From Microvelia longipes (lineage: Eukaryota > Arthropoda > Insecta > Hemiptera > Veliidae): DNA of 64,000 nt. The notes below the pieces were generated by a model. The model saw only the letters and a program-made list of their open reading frames with translations, was not told the DNA's origin and searched no databases. The position numbers and the translations under genes were made by a program. Location: positions 12,682,097 through 12,746,096 of the forward strand of contig JACMZG010001913.1 in the NCBI GenBank assembly GCA_018340805.1, written 5' to 3'. Shown here piece by piece: positions 44,851-55,739 of this stretch. Each line of letters begins with the position of its first letter. Within the stretch, counting starts at the first letter, position 1.

Positions 44851-45200
44851 AAAGGAGCAACAGCGATAAAATTGGAATCTACCTCCACTAAGTCGACCAC
44901 TGGGAGTTTAAATACCTAATTATTTTTTATTTTTTTTTTTTTTTTGGTAATCGTCTGGCATGCCTGGCAATGTAATTACCAATATGTTTTTTTTTTCTTT
45001 TGTAACTTTAAAAGTTGAATTGGAGCATACTTAATATAAGGATCATTTCTAAAACTGTATCATATTCTGGACAATTTGATAGCAATATCGCTGAACTCCA
45101 CCTATATTTATCCCATACAGTGTATTATAAGAAATTAATTCCGGTGTACCAGCAAGCTTATTTTTAATTATAAATAGGTAATAGTCCTTCTGTAAGCCTA

Positions 45201-46285
45201 ACGATAGTTCTGGGAAAAAACCGGAAATAAATTATATTGGTACCAATTAGTACAGGGTTTAACACAGTTTCTAAAATAATTGATATAAAGTAATGCTCCA
45301 ATTTAACTATTTACAAATTTTATCTTACAAAACACATAAATGTAATCCAACATTCACTTTAAAGTTAAGTTGATTAGAGTTTAATTAATTTAAAACCTTC
45401 CATTTTCCGATCAGGGACCTCTAAAACGGCGTCTGCGGGCGGCAATAAATCGCCAGTGAGATCTAAGGTACCCCATACCAGTATGGGTAAGGGTAAAACG
45501 TTCGAAAGAGCGTTTTAGCAATAATTTTTATATATATATATATATATATTATATATATTATATATATATTATATATTAATATTATATATATATATATTTA
45601 TATATATATATTTATTTTATTTATTTACTTGTGTTTAAGTATTTTAAACCCTTTTTTTTTAATGATCAGAGACCTCTTAAACGGCTTCTGTAGCTTTTAG
45701 TTATTAGCGATTTTTTTCTAAGAAAATTCGCTAAAAGCTTATTTGTGTTTATACGTTTTTCTTTTTCTAAACAACCGTAAAAGCTAATTGACCTTAACTT
45801 TGAAAGTACTTATGAACCTGACATTCAAAGTGTATTCATTCAAGTTGAAGGCGTGTGTAAGCGAGTGACCACTTGAGTCCATTCTGTCTATCCCCTGCCT
45901 CCAAGTACATATCAGACCGAATGTAATTCACTCCACTCCTACTTACCTATTCTCTGATTTATCATTTTCAACTTATTATTAAACTTCTTGTATGTCAATA
46001 AATAACTTTTGTTTGAGTTCATTTAAAATGTCAACAAAAAACCCATCCTTCGTGTTTTTGAGTATTTTTTTTATAGGCTATAAAGTTATTGTTTGGCAAA
46101 ATTAAATTTAACAAATGTGGTGGATGAATTATATTATTTTGTTTTTAATGCAACAATGATTACGTTTAAAATCACAAAAATAATAGTTTTATCACGTCAA
46201 CAAATCTCATAATAACTACCGCAATTGTGTAATTTAATAACTTATATTTAAACTTAAGGAAAAGTCTAAAATGTATGTAGCAAAA
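45201..46285. other. AT-rich noncoding with a (TA)n tract
   Basis: Includes AGGGACCTCTAAAACGGCGT (45413) and AGAGACCTCTTAAACGGCTT (45668), words also found near 60295. No gene. Confidence 0.4.
45527..45611. repeat. (TA)n tract
   Basis: About 85 bp, repeatedly interrupted. Confidence 0.95.
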
Positions 46286-46289
46286 AGTA

Positions 46290-47916
46290 TAAAGAGAACA
46301 TTAACTGACTTAAATTACTAACGCAAATTAAATTACTTTACATTTAAAAAAAGAACATTAACTAAGTTAACTTCCTAAGGCTAACTTCACTTGCTAAAAG
46401 AGGACTTTAACTTACCTAAATTCCTAACGCTAAATTCATGTGCTAAAAGAGGACATTAACTTACCTAAATTCCTAACGCTAAATTCATGTGCTAAAAGAG
46501 GACATTAACTTACCTAAATTCCTAACGCTAAATTCATGTGCTAAAGAGGACATTAACTTACCTAAATTTCTAAGCTAAATTTCATGTGCTAAAGAGGACA
46601 TTAACTTACCTAAATTCCTAACGCTAAATTCATGTGCTAAAAGAGGGACATTAACTTTACTTAACTTCCTAAGGCTAACTTCACTTGCTAAAAGAGGACA
46701 TTAACTTACTTAACTTCTAAGGCTAACTTCACTTGCTAAAGAGGACTTTAACTTACTTAACTTCCTAAGGCTAACTTCACTTGCTAAAAGAGAACTTTAA
46801 CTTACCTAAATTCCTAACGCTAAATTCATGTGCTAAAAGAGCTAAATTCATGTGCTAAAAGAGGACATTAACTTACTAAATTCCTAACGCTAATTCATGT
46901 GCTAAAAAGAGACATTAACTTACCTAATTCCTAACGCTAAATTCATGTGCTAAAAGAGGCATTAACTTACCTAAATTCCTAACGCTAAATTCATGTGCTA
47001 AAAGAGGACATTAACTTACTTTCTAACTTCCTAAAGAGCATTAACTCACTTGCTAAAAGAGGACATTAACTTACTTAATTCCTAACGCTAACTTCACTTG
47101 CTAAAGAGGACTTTAACTTCCTAAATTCCTAACGCTAAATTCACGTGCTAAAAGAGGACTTTAACTTACTTAACTTCCTAACGCTAACTTCACTTGCTAA
47201 AGAGGACTTTAACTTACCTAAATTCCTAACGCTAAATTCATGTGCTAAAGAGGACTTAATTACTAAATTCCTAACGCTAAATTCATGTGCTAAAAGAGGA
47301 CATTAACTTACCTAAATTCCTAACGCTAAATTCATGTGCTAAAAGAGGACATTAACTTACCTAAATTCCTAACGCTAAATTCATTGCTAAAAGAGGACAA
47401 TTAACTTAACCTAAAATTCCTAACGCTAATTCATGTGCTAAAAGAGGACATTTAACTTACCTAAATTCCTAACGCTAAATTCATGTGCTAAAAGAGGACA
47501 TAACTTACCTAAATTCCTAACCTAAATTCATGTGCTAAAAGAGGACATTAACTTACCTAAATTCCTAACGCTAAATTCATGTGCTAAAAGAGGACATTAA
47601 CTTACCTAAATACCTAACGCTAACTTCACTTGCTAAAAGAGGACATTAACTTACCTAAATTCCTAACGCTAAATTCATGTGCTAAAAGAGGACATTAACT
47701 TACCTAAATTCCTAACGCTAAATTCATTGCTAAAGGGAATTAACTACCTAAATCCTAACGCTAAATTCATGTGCTAAAAGAGAACATTAACTGACTTAAC
47801 TTCCTAAGGCTAACTTCACTTGCTAAAAGAGGACATTAACTTACTTACATTTCTAACGCTAAATTCATGTGCTAAAAGAGGACATTAGTTTACTTAAGTT
47901 CCTAACGCTAAATTCC
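46290..47916. repeat. 49-bp satellite, about 33 copies in two variants
   Basis: The main unit is AGGACATTAACTTACCTAAA, TTCCTAACGCTAAATTCATG, TGCTAAAAG (49 bp). A second variant has ACTTAACTTCCTAAGGCTAA, CTTCACTTGCTAAAAG. Variants are interspersed. One-base losses are frequent. Confidence 0.95.
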
Positions 47917-48973
47917 GTTTTTGCAATTTTATTGTTTAACATATATATTACATTTTTGTTAAAAATGGTCGTTTTTATGAACTTAAACAAAACAATAATA
48001 ACAAATATTTATTTTACTGAGACATAACCACTTAAAGTACAAAAAATGTATAAAACACATTGGAATAAAATATTACTTAAATAGTCTTAGACAAAATACA
48101 CCAAGACAATGAATTCCCACTCCTTTTGAGGATATAAGCGACGAAAATAAAGACACTGCTAGAGAGAAAATATATGTTGTGTAAAATAAGATAAAATGTG
48201 TTGTAGAAAAAAATAGTGAAGAAATAAGCTAGCTAATAATAACTGAGTAGGAGTTTAAAGAAAAAAATGAAAAACTTCCATGCCACATTATAAGAGTCTT
48301 TTACTACTAAAAATTTGTTAGAAGAATATATCTTTTCCATGAAAATCTCGTTCATAGAATCAAATCAAGTTCGTTGAAATGATATGTTGTCTAAAAATAT
48401 AAGGTAGTAATGAAATAGAATAAGGGCAAAGAAGAGAAATAGCCAATAATAAATGAGTTTCTATATTGGATAGATTTTTATGATGTTTTTCCACCCCTAT
48501 TAAAAATAAATAGATGATTTTTCTTTTGTTTGAACTATATCGTGAGGAATTTTCCGGGGAAAACTTGAGTCCTTTATTTGTTTGAGTTTTCTGTGAGAGT
48601 CTTCCCAATTAAGACGAAGAATAAACTCTCCAGGGCCCGAGATCCTCTCCAAAAACAACTTGGGGTTTACGTTTTTTTTTCAAACCATTTTTTTTGCTCC
48701 TCGTTTATTTTCTTCGTCGTCATTTCTCTTTATTTTGGGATTTTCAAAACTTTCTTTTCGTTTTTTTTTATTTTATATAGAGGGGAAATCCGAAGAAAAT
48801 TTAAATAAATTGCTTATCATTCTAAAATGTAAAAAATATGAATTAGTTCGATGATAGATGTTGAAAGCAATTAGAAAGTTATCGATATTCTATCAATTAG
48901 ACCACGTCGTTAAGCTATTTTCGCAAAAGCCAAAAAGTTTAACCTTTTTCAAGGTAAGTAACTTAATATAATA
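47917..48973. other. AT-rich noncoding stretch
   Basis: ORFs at 48360-48854 on both strands are F/S-rich or without resemblance. Nothing else is supportable. Confidence 0.4.
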
Positions 48974-48988
48974 AATTTATATATATAT

Positions 48989-49048
<60 letters not shown>
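48974..49048. repeat. (TA)n tract
   Basis: About 75 bp with one TAATATA break. Confidence 0.95.
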
Positions 49049-49050
<2 letters not shown>

Positions 49051-49059
49051 AACACGCTC

Positions 49060-49315
49060 AATGTTGTATAGATGTATACTTCTAGGTCAATGGCCTGAAA
49101 GATATCTGTTAGGTTCAGTAGAAGGGGTGTTCCTACCTCTTGTTCCTTCTGGTTAGCCTACTATACAAAAATTACTCCCACGGAACTACTAACTACTAGC
49201 AAAGCGGACCAAAAGCGGAGACCGGTTTCACAGCTAACGGGCCAAAGGTAGCCACTACGCGGGCCCGCGTAGTGGCAAATGGCCAAAGCCCCGAATTTAC
49301 ATACTTGGCAGCTTT
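49060..49315. other. GC-richer island with a 26-bp perfect palindrome
   Basis: About half G+C, unlike its surroundings. The palindrome GCCACTACGCGGG plus exact inverse lies at 49251-49276. It is also rich in ACTACTA and CGGGCCAAAG words. No ORF. It could be the remnant of an unrecognised mobile element. Confidence 0.5.
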
Positions 49316-49608
49316 CTCTGAATGTGTGTAATTAAATTAATATTTCTATCAAATTAATTTAATTAGTAAGTAAAATTTTTGAAACTGGTTTTGAATCCAA
49401 GCAGGTTACTGCAGTACTTAGTAAGTCCAAGGTTAGTCATATCATAGTCAAGTTATTTTAATGACTATTTAAATAACTTCTTTTGTCTTTTTTTTTCAAC
49501 TTCTGTATTTGTGCGAAGAATGTAACCATTAATTACAGAACAAGTATTAATTTGGAGTTATTTGTTTGATTCGTTAAAAAGAATATTTTTTTTCTCTGAA
49601 TAATAATA

Positions 49609-50536
49609 CTCCAAGAGTCGGACCTGAAAAAAACGTGACACATTTTGTGCTGCTCCAGACCATATTTTTAAAATAGACCTTAAACGATGAAAAAAACGTG
49701 ACACATTTGTGCTGCTCCAGACCATATTTTTTAAAATAGACCTTAAATGATGAAAAAAACGTGACTCATTTTGTGCTGCTCCAGACCATTTTTTTTAAAA
49801 TAGACCTTAAATGATGAAAAAAAACGTGACTCATTTTGTGCTGCTCCAGACCATTTTTTTTAAAATAGACCTTAAATGATGAAAAAAACGTGACTCATTT
49901 TGTGCTGCTCCAGACCATTTTTTTTAAAATAGACCTTAAATGATGAAAAAAACGTGACTCATTTTGTGCTGCTCCAGACCATTTTTTTTAAAATAGACCT
50001 TAAATGATGAAAAAAACGTGACTCATTTGTGCTGCTCCAGACCATTTTTTTTAAATAGACCTTAAATGATGAAAAAAAATACTTTTTTTTACTTTTTTTT
50101 ACTTTAATTATTCTGGTGACATCCCGGCATTAGATTTTTTTGCAAACAATAATTTTCAGGAGGAAAATTAGAAACATAGACTGTCGCCCTTCATATGAAT
50201 GCGCCAACTCAAAGTTTTTGCTTATTGCAAGAAACCTGAAATTTGTGTTGGATTCTAATATTTTGAGCAAGCGTATTCATACGAAAGGCTCCATTCGTAT
50301 GAATACGAATGGGAATAGGGAATAGTCTGCCTATGGATAGGCAGACTATGTTTTTTCTTCATAATTTAAGGTATATTTTCAGAAAAATTTGGTTTGAAGT
50401 AGTACAAAATGAGTCACATATTTTCAGGTCCGGCTCTTGGGCTATAAAGGCTTGGTGCACTTTTTAGCCATTTGACAAAATTGCACAAATTCTAGTTTTC
50501 TTGCAATAAGTGGTTCCCCGTCCGGCTCTTGGACTA
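49609..50536. mobile_element. Family F foldback element with internal tandem expansion
   Basis: The left end CCAAGAGTCGGACCTGAAAA (49611) is matched by inverted ends at 50425-50442 and again at 50519-50536 (GGCTCTTGGACTAC). Interior words (TAGGCAGACTATGTTTTT, GTTTTCTTGCAATAAGTGG) match the copy at 36190-36871. The left arm has been amplified into a tandem array. Confidence 0.7.
49625..50075. repeat. About 59-bp tandem array, 8 copies
   Basis: AAAAACGTGACTCATTTTGT, GCTGCTCCAGACCATTTTTT, TTAAAATAGACCTTAAATGA. The first unit overlaps the terminal repeat of the family F element. Confidence 0.9.
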
Positions 50537-50872
50537 CCTATATTTATCCATTTCCACGACTGTCCCTACTAGTTACTAAGTGAATAATATCTTAAATAAA
50601 GATTATTCCATCAAATGAAATGATTATGCACGTGTGAGAGATGCAAGGTGTAACAGAACTTCAAGGACGTTCAGCACTGCAGAACCTGTTATACAAAGGA
50701 CTTCGGAAAATACAAAAAAATGTCCACCAGCACGCCTTCTCCAGAGATCATAAACTTGTTACGCCCAATAGCGCTACTAATTGGCTCTTAAAGTCTATTT
50801 GTAACTTTTATACTTAGTCAAGTTTTTTATCGTATTGATGCTTTTAATTTTAATAATAATTTTAATTTGAAA

Positions 50873-51062
50873 TCGGGTACTTCAGAACTTTTTCTCATCA
50901 AATCTGATTCGCTTCCCTCGTCCTCAGAATATACAGTTCGTTACATTTATACTGCAACACGTTTTCAGACTCGCTTCGCTTCGCTTTCCTCAGATAGTAA
51001 ATACATCAGTTTCTATCTCAGCGATCACCCATCCAAGCACTGATCATCCTCGATGCTACTTA
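50873..51062 (-). mobile_element. 5S-rRNA-like SINE copy
   Basis: On the minus strand: GTAGCATCGAGGATGATCAG, TGCTTGGATGGGTGATCGCT (5S-like), then ATTTACTATCTGAGG, GCGAAGCGAGTCTGAAAACG, TGTTGCAGTATAAATGTAAC, TATATTCTGAGGACGAGGGA and GAAGTACCCGATTT. This is the most complete head-plus-body arrangement in the window. Confidence 0.7.
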
Positions 51063-51079
51063 ACTTTAATTTCTCTATT

Positions 51080-52180
51080 TTCCTTTTAGGAAATCTTAGG
51101 CGTGATAGGGGTGATTAGAAAGTAATAATTGATAAATATTTAACATCAAATTTTACTTTTAAAAAAAATTTAGGCCAGGTACTGACATTTAGTTGGTAGT
51201 AATTAATAGATATTAATCTCTTTATTTTACTTTAAGAAAATATTAGGCTTAATAGTGGTATTTAGATCGTAATTATTGATAGAAATTTATCTCCCTATTT
51301 TACTTTATTCGGAATTTTAAAAGTAATAGTGGCATTAAGATAGCAATAATTTATATATATATATTTATCTCCCTATTTTACTTTATTGGGAATTTCAGGA
51401 GTAATAGTGGATATTAAGATAGCAATAATGTATAGATATTTATCTCCCTATTTTACTTTATTCGGGATTTTAGGCGTAATAGTGGCATTAAGATAGTAAT
51501 AATAAAGAAAATATAGTAACAACCTTAGACGTGACAGATAGATAGTGGCATTTAGATAGTAATAATATTTATTTCTATATTTTAGTTTAAAGAAATCTCA
51601 GGCGTGATACTGGCATTTTGACAGTATTAATTAATAGATATTTATATCTCTATTTTACTTCATGGAATACTTAGGCGTGATAGTGGCCTAATATGCCATA
51701 CATAATATAATATAATATTGAAATATAATATAATATTGGAATAGTGGCCTAAGATGGCCTAATATGCCATACATAATATAATATAATATTGAAATATAAT
51801 ATAATATTGATAGTGGCCTAAGATGCCTAATATGCCATACATAATATAATATAATATTGAAATATAAATATAATATAAAATATTGAAATAGTGGCCTAAT
51901 GGCATTTAGTTAGTAATAATCAGTAGATATTAATATCTTTAATTTACTTTAAGGTAATTTTAGACGTGCCAGTGGCATTTAGTTAGAAATAATAATTAGA
52001 TATTAATATTTTTAATTTATTTTAAGGAAATCTTAGACGTGCTAGTGGCATTTAGTAAGAAATAATAATAAGATATGAATATCTTATTTTACTTAAAGGA
52101 AATCTTATACGTGTTAGTGGCATTTAATTAGAAATAATAATTAGATATGAATATCTTATTTTACTTTAAGGAAATCTGTA
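51080..52180. repeat. Degenerate tandem repeat, period about 75 bp, about 13 copies
   Basis: GGAAATCTTAGGCGTGATAG, TGGCATTTAGATAGTAATAA, then TAGATATTTATCTCCCTATT recurs. A nested AT-rich triplication (GCCATACATAATATAATATA) lies at about 51690-51895. Confidence 0.8.
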
Positions 52181-52184
52181 GCGA

Positions 52185-52255
52185 GCGAAGCGAGCCTCTT
52201 TTCTTATACATTATTATAAATATACGCAATCTAGCGAGCGAAGCGAGTCTATTAA
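52185..52255. repeat. Two GAGCGAAGCGAG modules
   Basis: TAGCGAGCGAAGCGAG occurs at about 52183 and 52233, 50 bp apart, next to a (TA)n tract. Confidence 0.7.
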
Positions 52256-52316
52256 TAAATATTTTTATTTGATGTATTCTTCTGACGTGAGTTCTTGATG
52301 CAACGCATTACTAGTA

Positions 52317-52326
52317 TTATATATAT

Positions 52327-52404
<78 letters not shown>
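52317..52404. repeat. (TA)n tract
   Basis: About 88 bp. Confidence 0.95.
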
Positions 52405-53290
52405 AGTTTCCGCCCTATGGTTTCGAGAGCAGAAAAGCTTGGTCTGGCTATGGGGCACGTGTTGTTTCTAGTTAAAGCTATAGAAACTTATAGTAAAGTC
52501 ACGGCTCTTCTGAGGATTAGACGTAAAAATGCCTGCACTAGGACTCATAAGGTGGAACACTATCTTCTATGTAAGGTAGTTAGCAAAATGGGTCTAACAA
52601 CGTGGCGTACTTTTTAAGTGATATATCACCTCTGCCTAATTAGGTAGAGTATCACTATCTAGCTCTTTAGGACAATCCAAGCTTATCAACATGGCTTTGG
52701 TAAAAGGAAATAATCTGATAAGAGAATACACTCTTACAACACAGAGAACGTGATGGAACACTAATGACTGGGATTTTCCATTTCCCAAAACAAGGGATTG
52801 AACGACAGTAAATGTAAATGAAGTGTGGACTTAGATTTCTTCTTACGCTCTTGACGGTGGTTTTTATAAATTAAATATTTAACGTTCAAAAATACAAAAC
52901 AACCACCGCATTTATTTTAGATCAAGGATTCCCTAAAAAGCGATTTGCGTACATAAAAAGTAAATTATTTATGTTTGGTAGATTAAATAAATAATAATAA
53001 TAATAATTATATAAGCTTCAATCGGAGTTTGACGCTTCTATAATGTTAATTATATAAATAATTATATATTATATTATATAATTAATTATATAAATAATTA
53101 TATATTATATTATATAATTAATATTATAATTAATTATATAATATAAGAAACAAACAAATATTATAATAGAATACAAACATCACAATTATACCGGTAGGAA
53201 GGGCGGATTCACTGTTTAAGAATAGTTTTCTTTAATTTTCCTTTATTATATAGTTTCCTTTATGATGCTTTGTCCTAAACAATTTTTTCG
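52405..53290. other. Noncoding; AT palindromes near 53030-53145
   Basis: The ORF at 52417-52617 (66 codons) has no recognisable relatives. TTATATAATTAATTATATAA-type palindromes follow. Confidence 0.35.
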
Positions 53291-53292
53291 CA

Positions 53293-53745
53293 TTTTTACT
53301 TTTCTTCATTTATGCCGTAGGTATATAGAAAAAGTATTGTGTGTGCAAAATATCCGAAACCGGCATGTCACCGGAATTATCCGTTTCAGGTGTTTTAAAG
53401 GCTTTATAAGTGGTTTTTGCAAAGTTGTCCGTCTATATGAGTGTATGTGAGCGTGTCTGTTATCATCGTAGCTCCCAGTGTATTTATGCTAGAGAGTTGA
53501 AACTTGTTACAAAAATCAGTCTATAGGTGCAGTTGTGCTATTCAATGATGTTTTATGCCTTCATTAACCCTTAACCATTAACCTTTTTAAATGTTTGTGG
53601 GTTCATTATAGTGGGTTAATTACATCACACATATCTTATAGACAATAGAGTTCCAAACATTAACAAGGTTGATTTTTGTACTAAGTTTCATTTAGATCCG
53701 AGAAAAAGTTATCGTGTCCTATAAAAACGTCTGGGGACAAAATTC
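53293..53745 (+). repeat. Dispersed repeat family R copy
   Basis: CTTCATTTATGCCGTAGGTA, TATAGAAAAAGTATTGTGTG, GGCATGTCACCGGAATTATC, CGTTTCAGGTGTTTTAAAGG, GTCTGTTATCATCGTAGCTC and CCAGTGTATTTATGC. It is the best-preserved copy for comparison. Confidence 0.8.
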
Positions 53746-53746
53746 T

Positions 53747-53750
<4 letters not shown>

Positions 53751-53828
<78 letters not shown>
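53751..53828. repeat. (TA)n tract
   Basis: About 78 bp, directly after the family R copy. Confidence 0.95.
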
Positions 53829-53869
53829 CATATTATATTACTCTGTATGTAGGTAACATACATAAAATA

Positions 53870-54030
53870 GTGTGACACACGGTTAAAATCAGTTGACAGC
53901 GTGGGAACATAGTGTTCAGAAACCAATGAGGTTGGCCTTATATAAAATTTTGGGCGTGGTTTAACATCCAGGACTTACCTCATTAGCTCCCTCGCATTAT
54001 TTTCCCACGCAGCCATCTGATTTTAACCGT
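53870..54030. repeat. Imperfect inverted repeat around GTGACACACGGTTAAAATCA
   Basis: TGACACACGGTTAAAATCAG with TTGACAGCGTGGGAA (about 53872-53908) is matched inverted by TTCCCACGCAGCCATCTGAT and TTTAACCGTGTGTCA (about 54001-54036). A related GTTAAAATCAGTTGACAGCG occurs at 26549. This is probably a foldback MITE. Confidence 0.65.
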
Positions 54031-54054
54031 GTGTCATATTATAAGTATTCTGAG

Positions 54055-54115
54055 GGTAATAAGGAAGGGTTGTAATGAGGAAAAGTTCCGAGGTATCCCG
54101 TACCCGATTTTTTTA
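54055..54115 (+). repeat. 5S-SINE-like tail fragment
   Basis: TAATGAGGAAAAGTTCCGAG and GTATCCCGTACCCGATTTTT. Confidence 0.6.
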
Positions 54116-54265
54116 GTGTAACTTTATTATTATGCAAAGAAATCAAAATTTAAATAAATACATTTTTTTGTTTTAAACTTCCTTATAACCAAAAGTGAGC
54201 CTTCACCATAAAAGACGCCATGACTTGGCGGGATCAGTTATCACGTAATCTCACTCGATCTCAAC

Positions 54266-54871
54266 CATAGAGATATATACTAGAGGGGGCATAGCCTATC
54301 ACAATTCATTGAGAGGCTTGAAATATCATTTTGGGGCTCTCAGGGGTTCTGTGTAACCTCATTGCAACCTTCTTTCAGATTGAAGCAAAGTTATAATAAA
54401 TCAATTCATTTCGGCTTCCCACACATTTTTTGTTTTGATTTTGATTTTTAACTTTCTACTATATAATTTATTGTAATTTAGTACTGATTATTTGATTTTA
54501 TTTATAAGGGAAGGTGTCGAGGTAAATTTTTTTCGATAAAGGTACACTTTTCAGGTGTTCAGGTAAAACTTTTTCGATCAAGGTAAACTTTTCAGGTGTT
54601 CAGGTAAAACTTTTTCGATCAAGGTAAACTTTTCAGGTGTTCAGGTAAAACTTTTTCGATCAAGGTAAACTTTTCAGGTGTTCAGGTAAAACTTTTTCGA
54701 TCAAGGTAAACTTTTCAGGTGTTCAGGTAAAACTTTTTCGATCAAGGTAAACTTTTCAGGTGTTCAGGTAAAACTTTTCGATAAAGGTAAACTTTTTTGA
54801 TGTTTCAAAATTTAACCTATATGGCCCCTCTAGTAATAAAGCCCCTCTAATAATAATATAATATCTCCATG
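54266..54871. mobile_element. MITE family M copy with internal 41-bp array
   Basis: CATAGAGATATATACTAGAG at the left and CCCCTCTAATAATAATATAA plus TATCTCCATGG at the right. Shared interior GGCTCTCAGGGGTTCTGTGT and ATGTTTCAAAATTTAACC. It is about 290 bp longer than the copy at 19672, mainly because of the array at 54525-54800. Confidence 0.8.
54525..54800. repeat. 41-bp minisatellite, about 6.5 copies
   Basis: AGGTAAACTTTTCAGGTGTT, CAGGTAAAACTTTTTCGATC, A. Near-identical copies inside MITE family M. Confidence 0.95.
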
Positions 54872-55397
54872 GTAAGAACCGTATCGTATTAAATACGATC
54901 ACCAGTTAAATTCGCTGTGTGTACGTAATAAATATATCATTTTGTACTAACCCATCCCAATAGTGACCATGTCCAACGCTGCTTATGAACAGGTAAAATA
55001 ATGAAAACGGGGTTTACCACACGAGGGCCGTGTGGTAAACCCCGTAATAACCCGGTAAACCGTGGTAATAAATTTCAAACAATGGTTTAAAATTTATTTT
55101 ATAATCTTTAAACGCGCAGTTGTCTAGATAATATTTATAACAATAAAACTTAAGAGCAATATACAACTTAAGTATTGTTATTTCCACTTATACAATCTAT
55201 TTTATTAAATTATAGAATACATTACTTATACTATATATGTTGTGATTTGAAGTTATTACTCGTGTTTTATGAGAACTAGAACACCCATGGTCATTTAAAG
55301 GTCACTATTGTTGTACTGTGTAAAGTTAAGTTTATTATATAAACTGTAATTGTAGTAAATCAAGAATTTTTTAAACACATATTAATGAAGTAGTTAC
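54872..55397. other. Noncoding with one strong hairpin
   Basis: A 17-bp perfect hairpin lies at 55007-55045 (ACGGGGTTTACCACACG, loop AGGGC). The rest is AT-rich without genes. Confidence 0.5.
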
Positions 55398-55620
55398 TTC
55401 CGTAGCTGGGATCGTTAAAGAGTCATTATTTATTCTGACGAACACCTCAAAGATCAGGGGTTCGAAACCTAGGGTCGCTTTTAGTTTATATGATGTAGTT
55501 ATTCAAAAAAGTCAGGATAGCCAACTTTAGAATAAACTTACGGCGTATAACAGTAGCCAGTAACACCTGAGATGATTCCTTCAGGTGTTATCCCTGATGA
55601 GCAGGTACGCTTTAAACGAA
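55398..55620 (+). mobile_element. tRNA-derived SINE copy (family 2)
   Basis: CGTAGCTGGGATCGTTAAAG as A-box region and an exact B box GGTTCGAAACC (55459-55469). The body follows, with CACCTGAGATGATTCC, TATCCCTGATGAGCAGG near the 3' end. About 220 bp, similar in layout to 57757-57975. Confidence 0.65.
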
Positions 55621-55739
55621 TGACGCATTGGTAATTTAAAGTAATCTATCATACAGTCAGTTAAAAGAGGTGTTAGTAGTAGAGTAGGACAACCTTACAA
55701 TCAAAATTAAGTCAACAAACATAACACGAATAGACGTGT

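Larger units (their letters stand above)
44076..45200. repeat. Dispersed family N copy split by the gag-only insertion
   Basis: ACATTTCAAATGCATC and CAGCTTCG on the left continue across the insertion as ATAAAATTGGAATCTACC and later CGGTGTACCAGCAAGC. The order is comparable to the uninterrupted copy at 25530-25862. Confidence 0.6.

Noticed and set aside
42215..47916. The 85-bp and 49-bp arrays as possible CRISPR
   Set aside because: Units are directly adjacent with no unique spacers, and the context is eukaryotic.
48360..48854. Three overlapping ORFs of 64-82 codons
   Set aside because: Phe/Ser-rich low-complexity translations of T-rich sequence.
55398..55475. A genuine tRNA gene
   Set aside because: The B box is exact but the A box is poor, no cloverleaf with a 7-bp acceptor stem is apparent, and a SINE body follows.
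55592..55620. A functional hammerhead ribozyme in the SINE tail (exact CTGATGA)
   Set aside because: The second conserved half (GAAA) is absent or replaced by TAAA in this and the other copies, so only a stem-loop is claimed.
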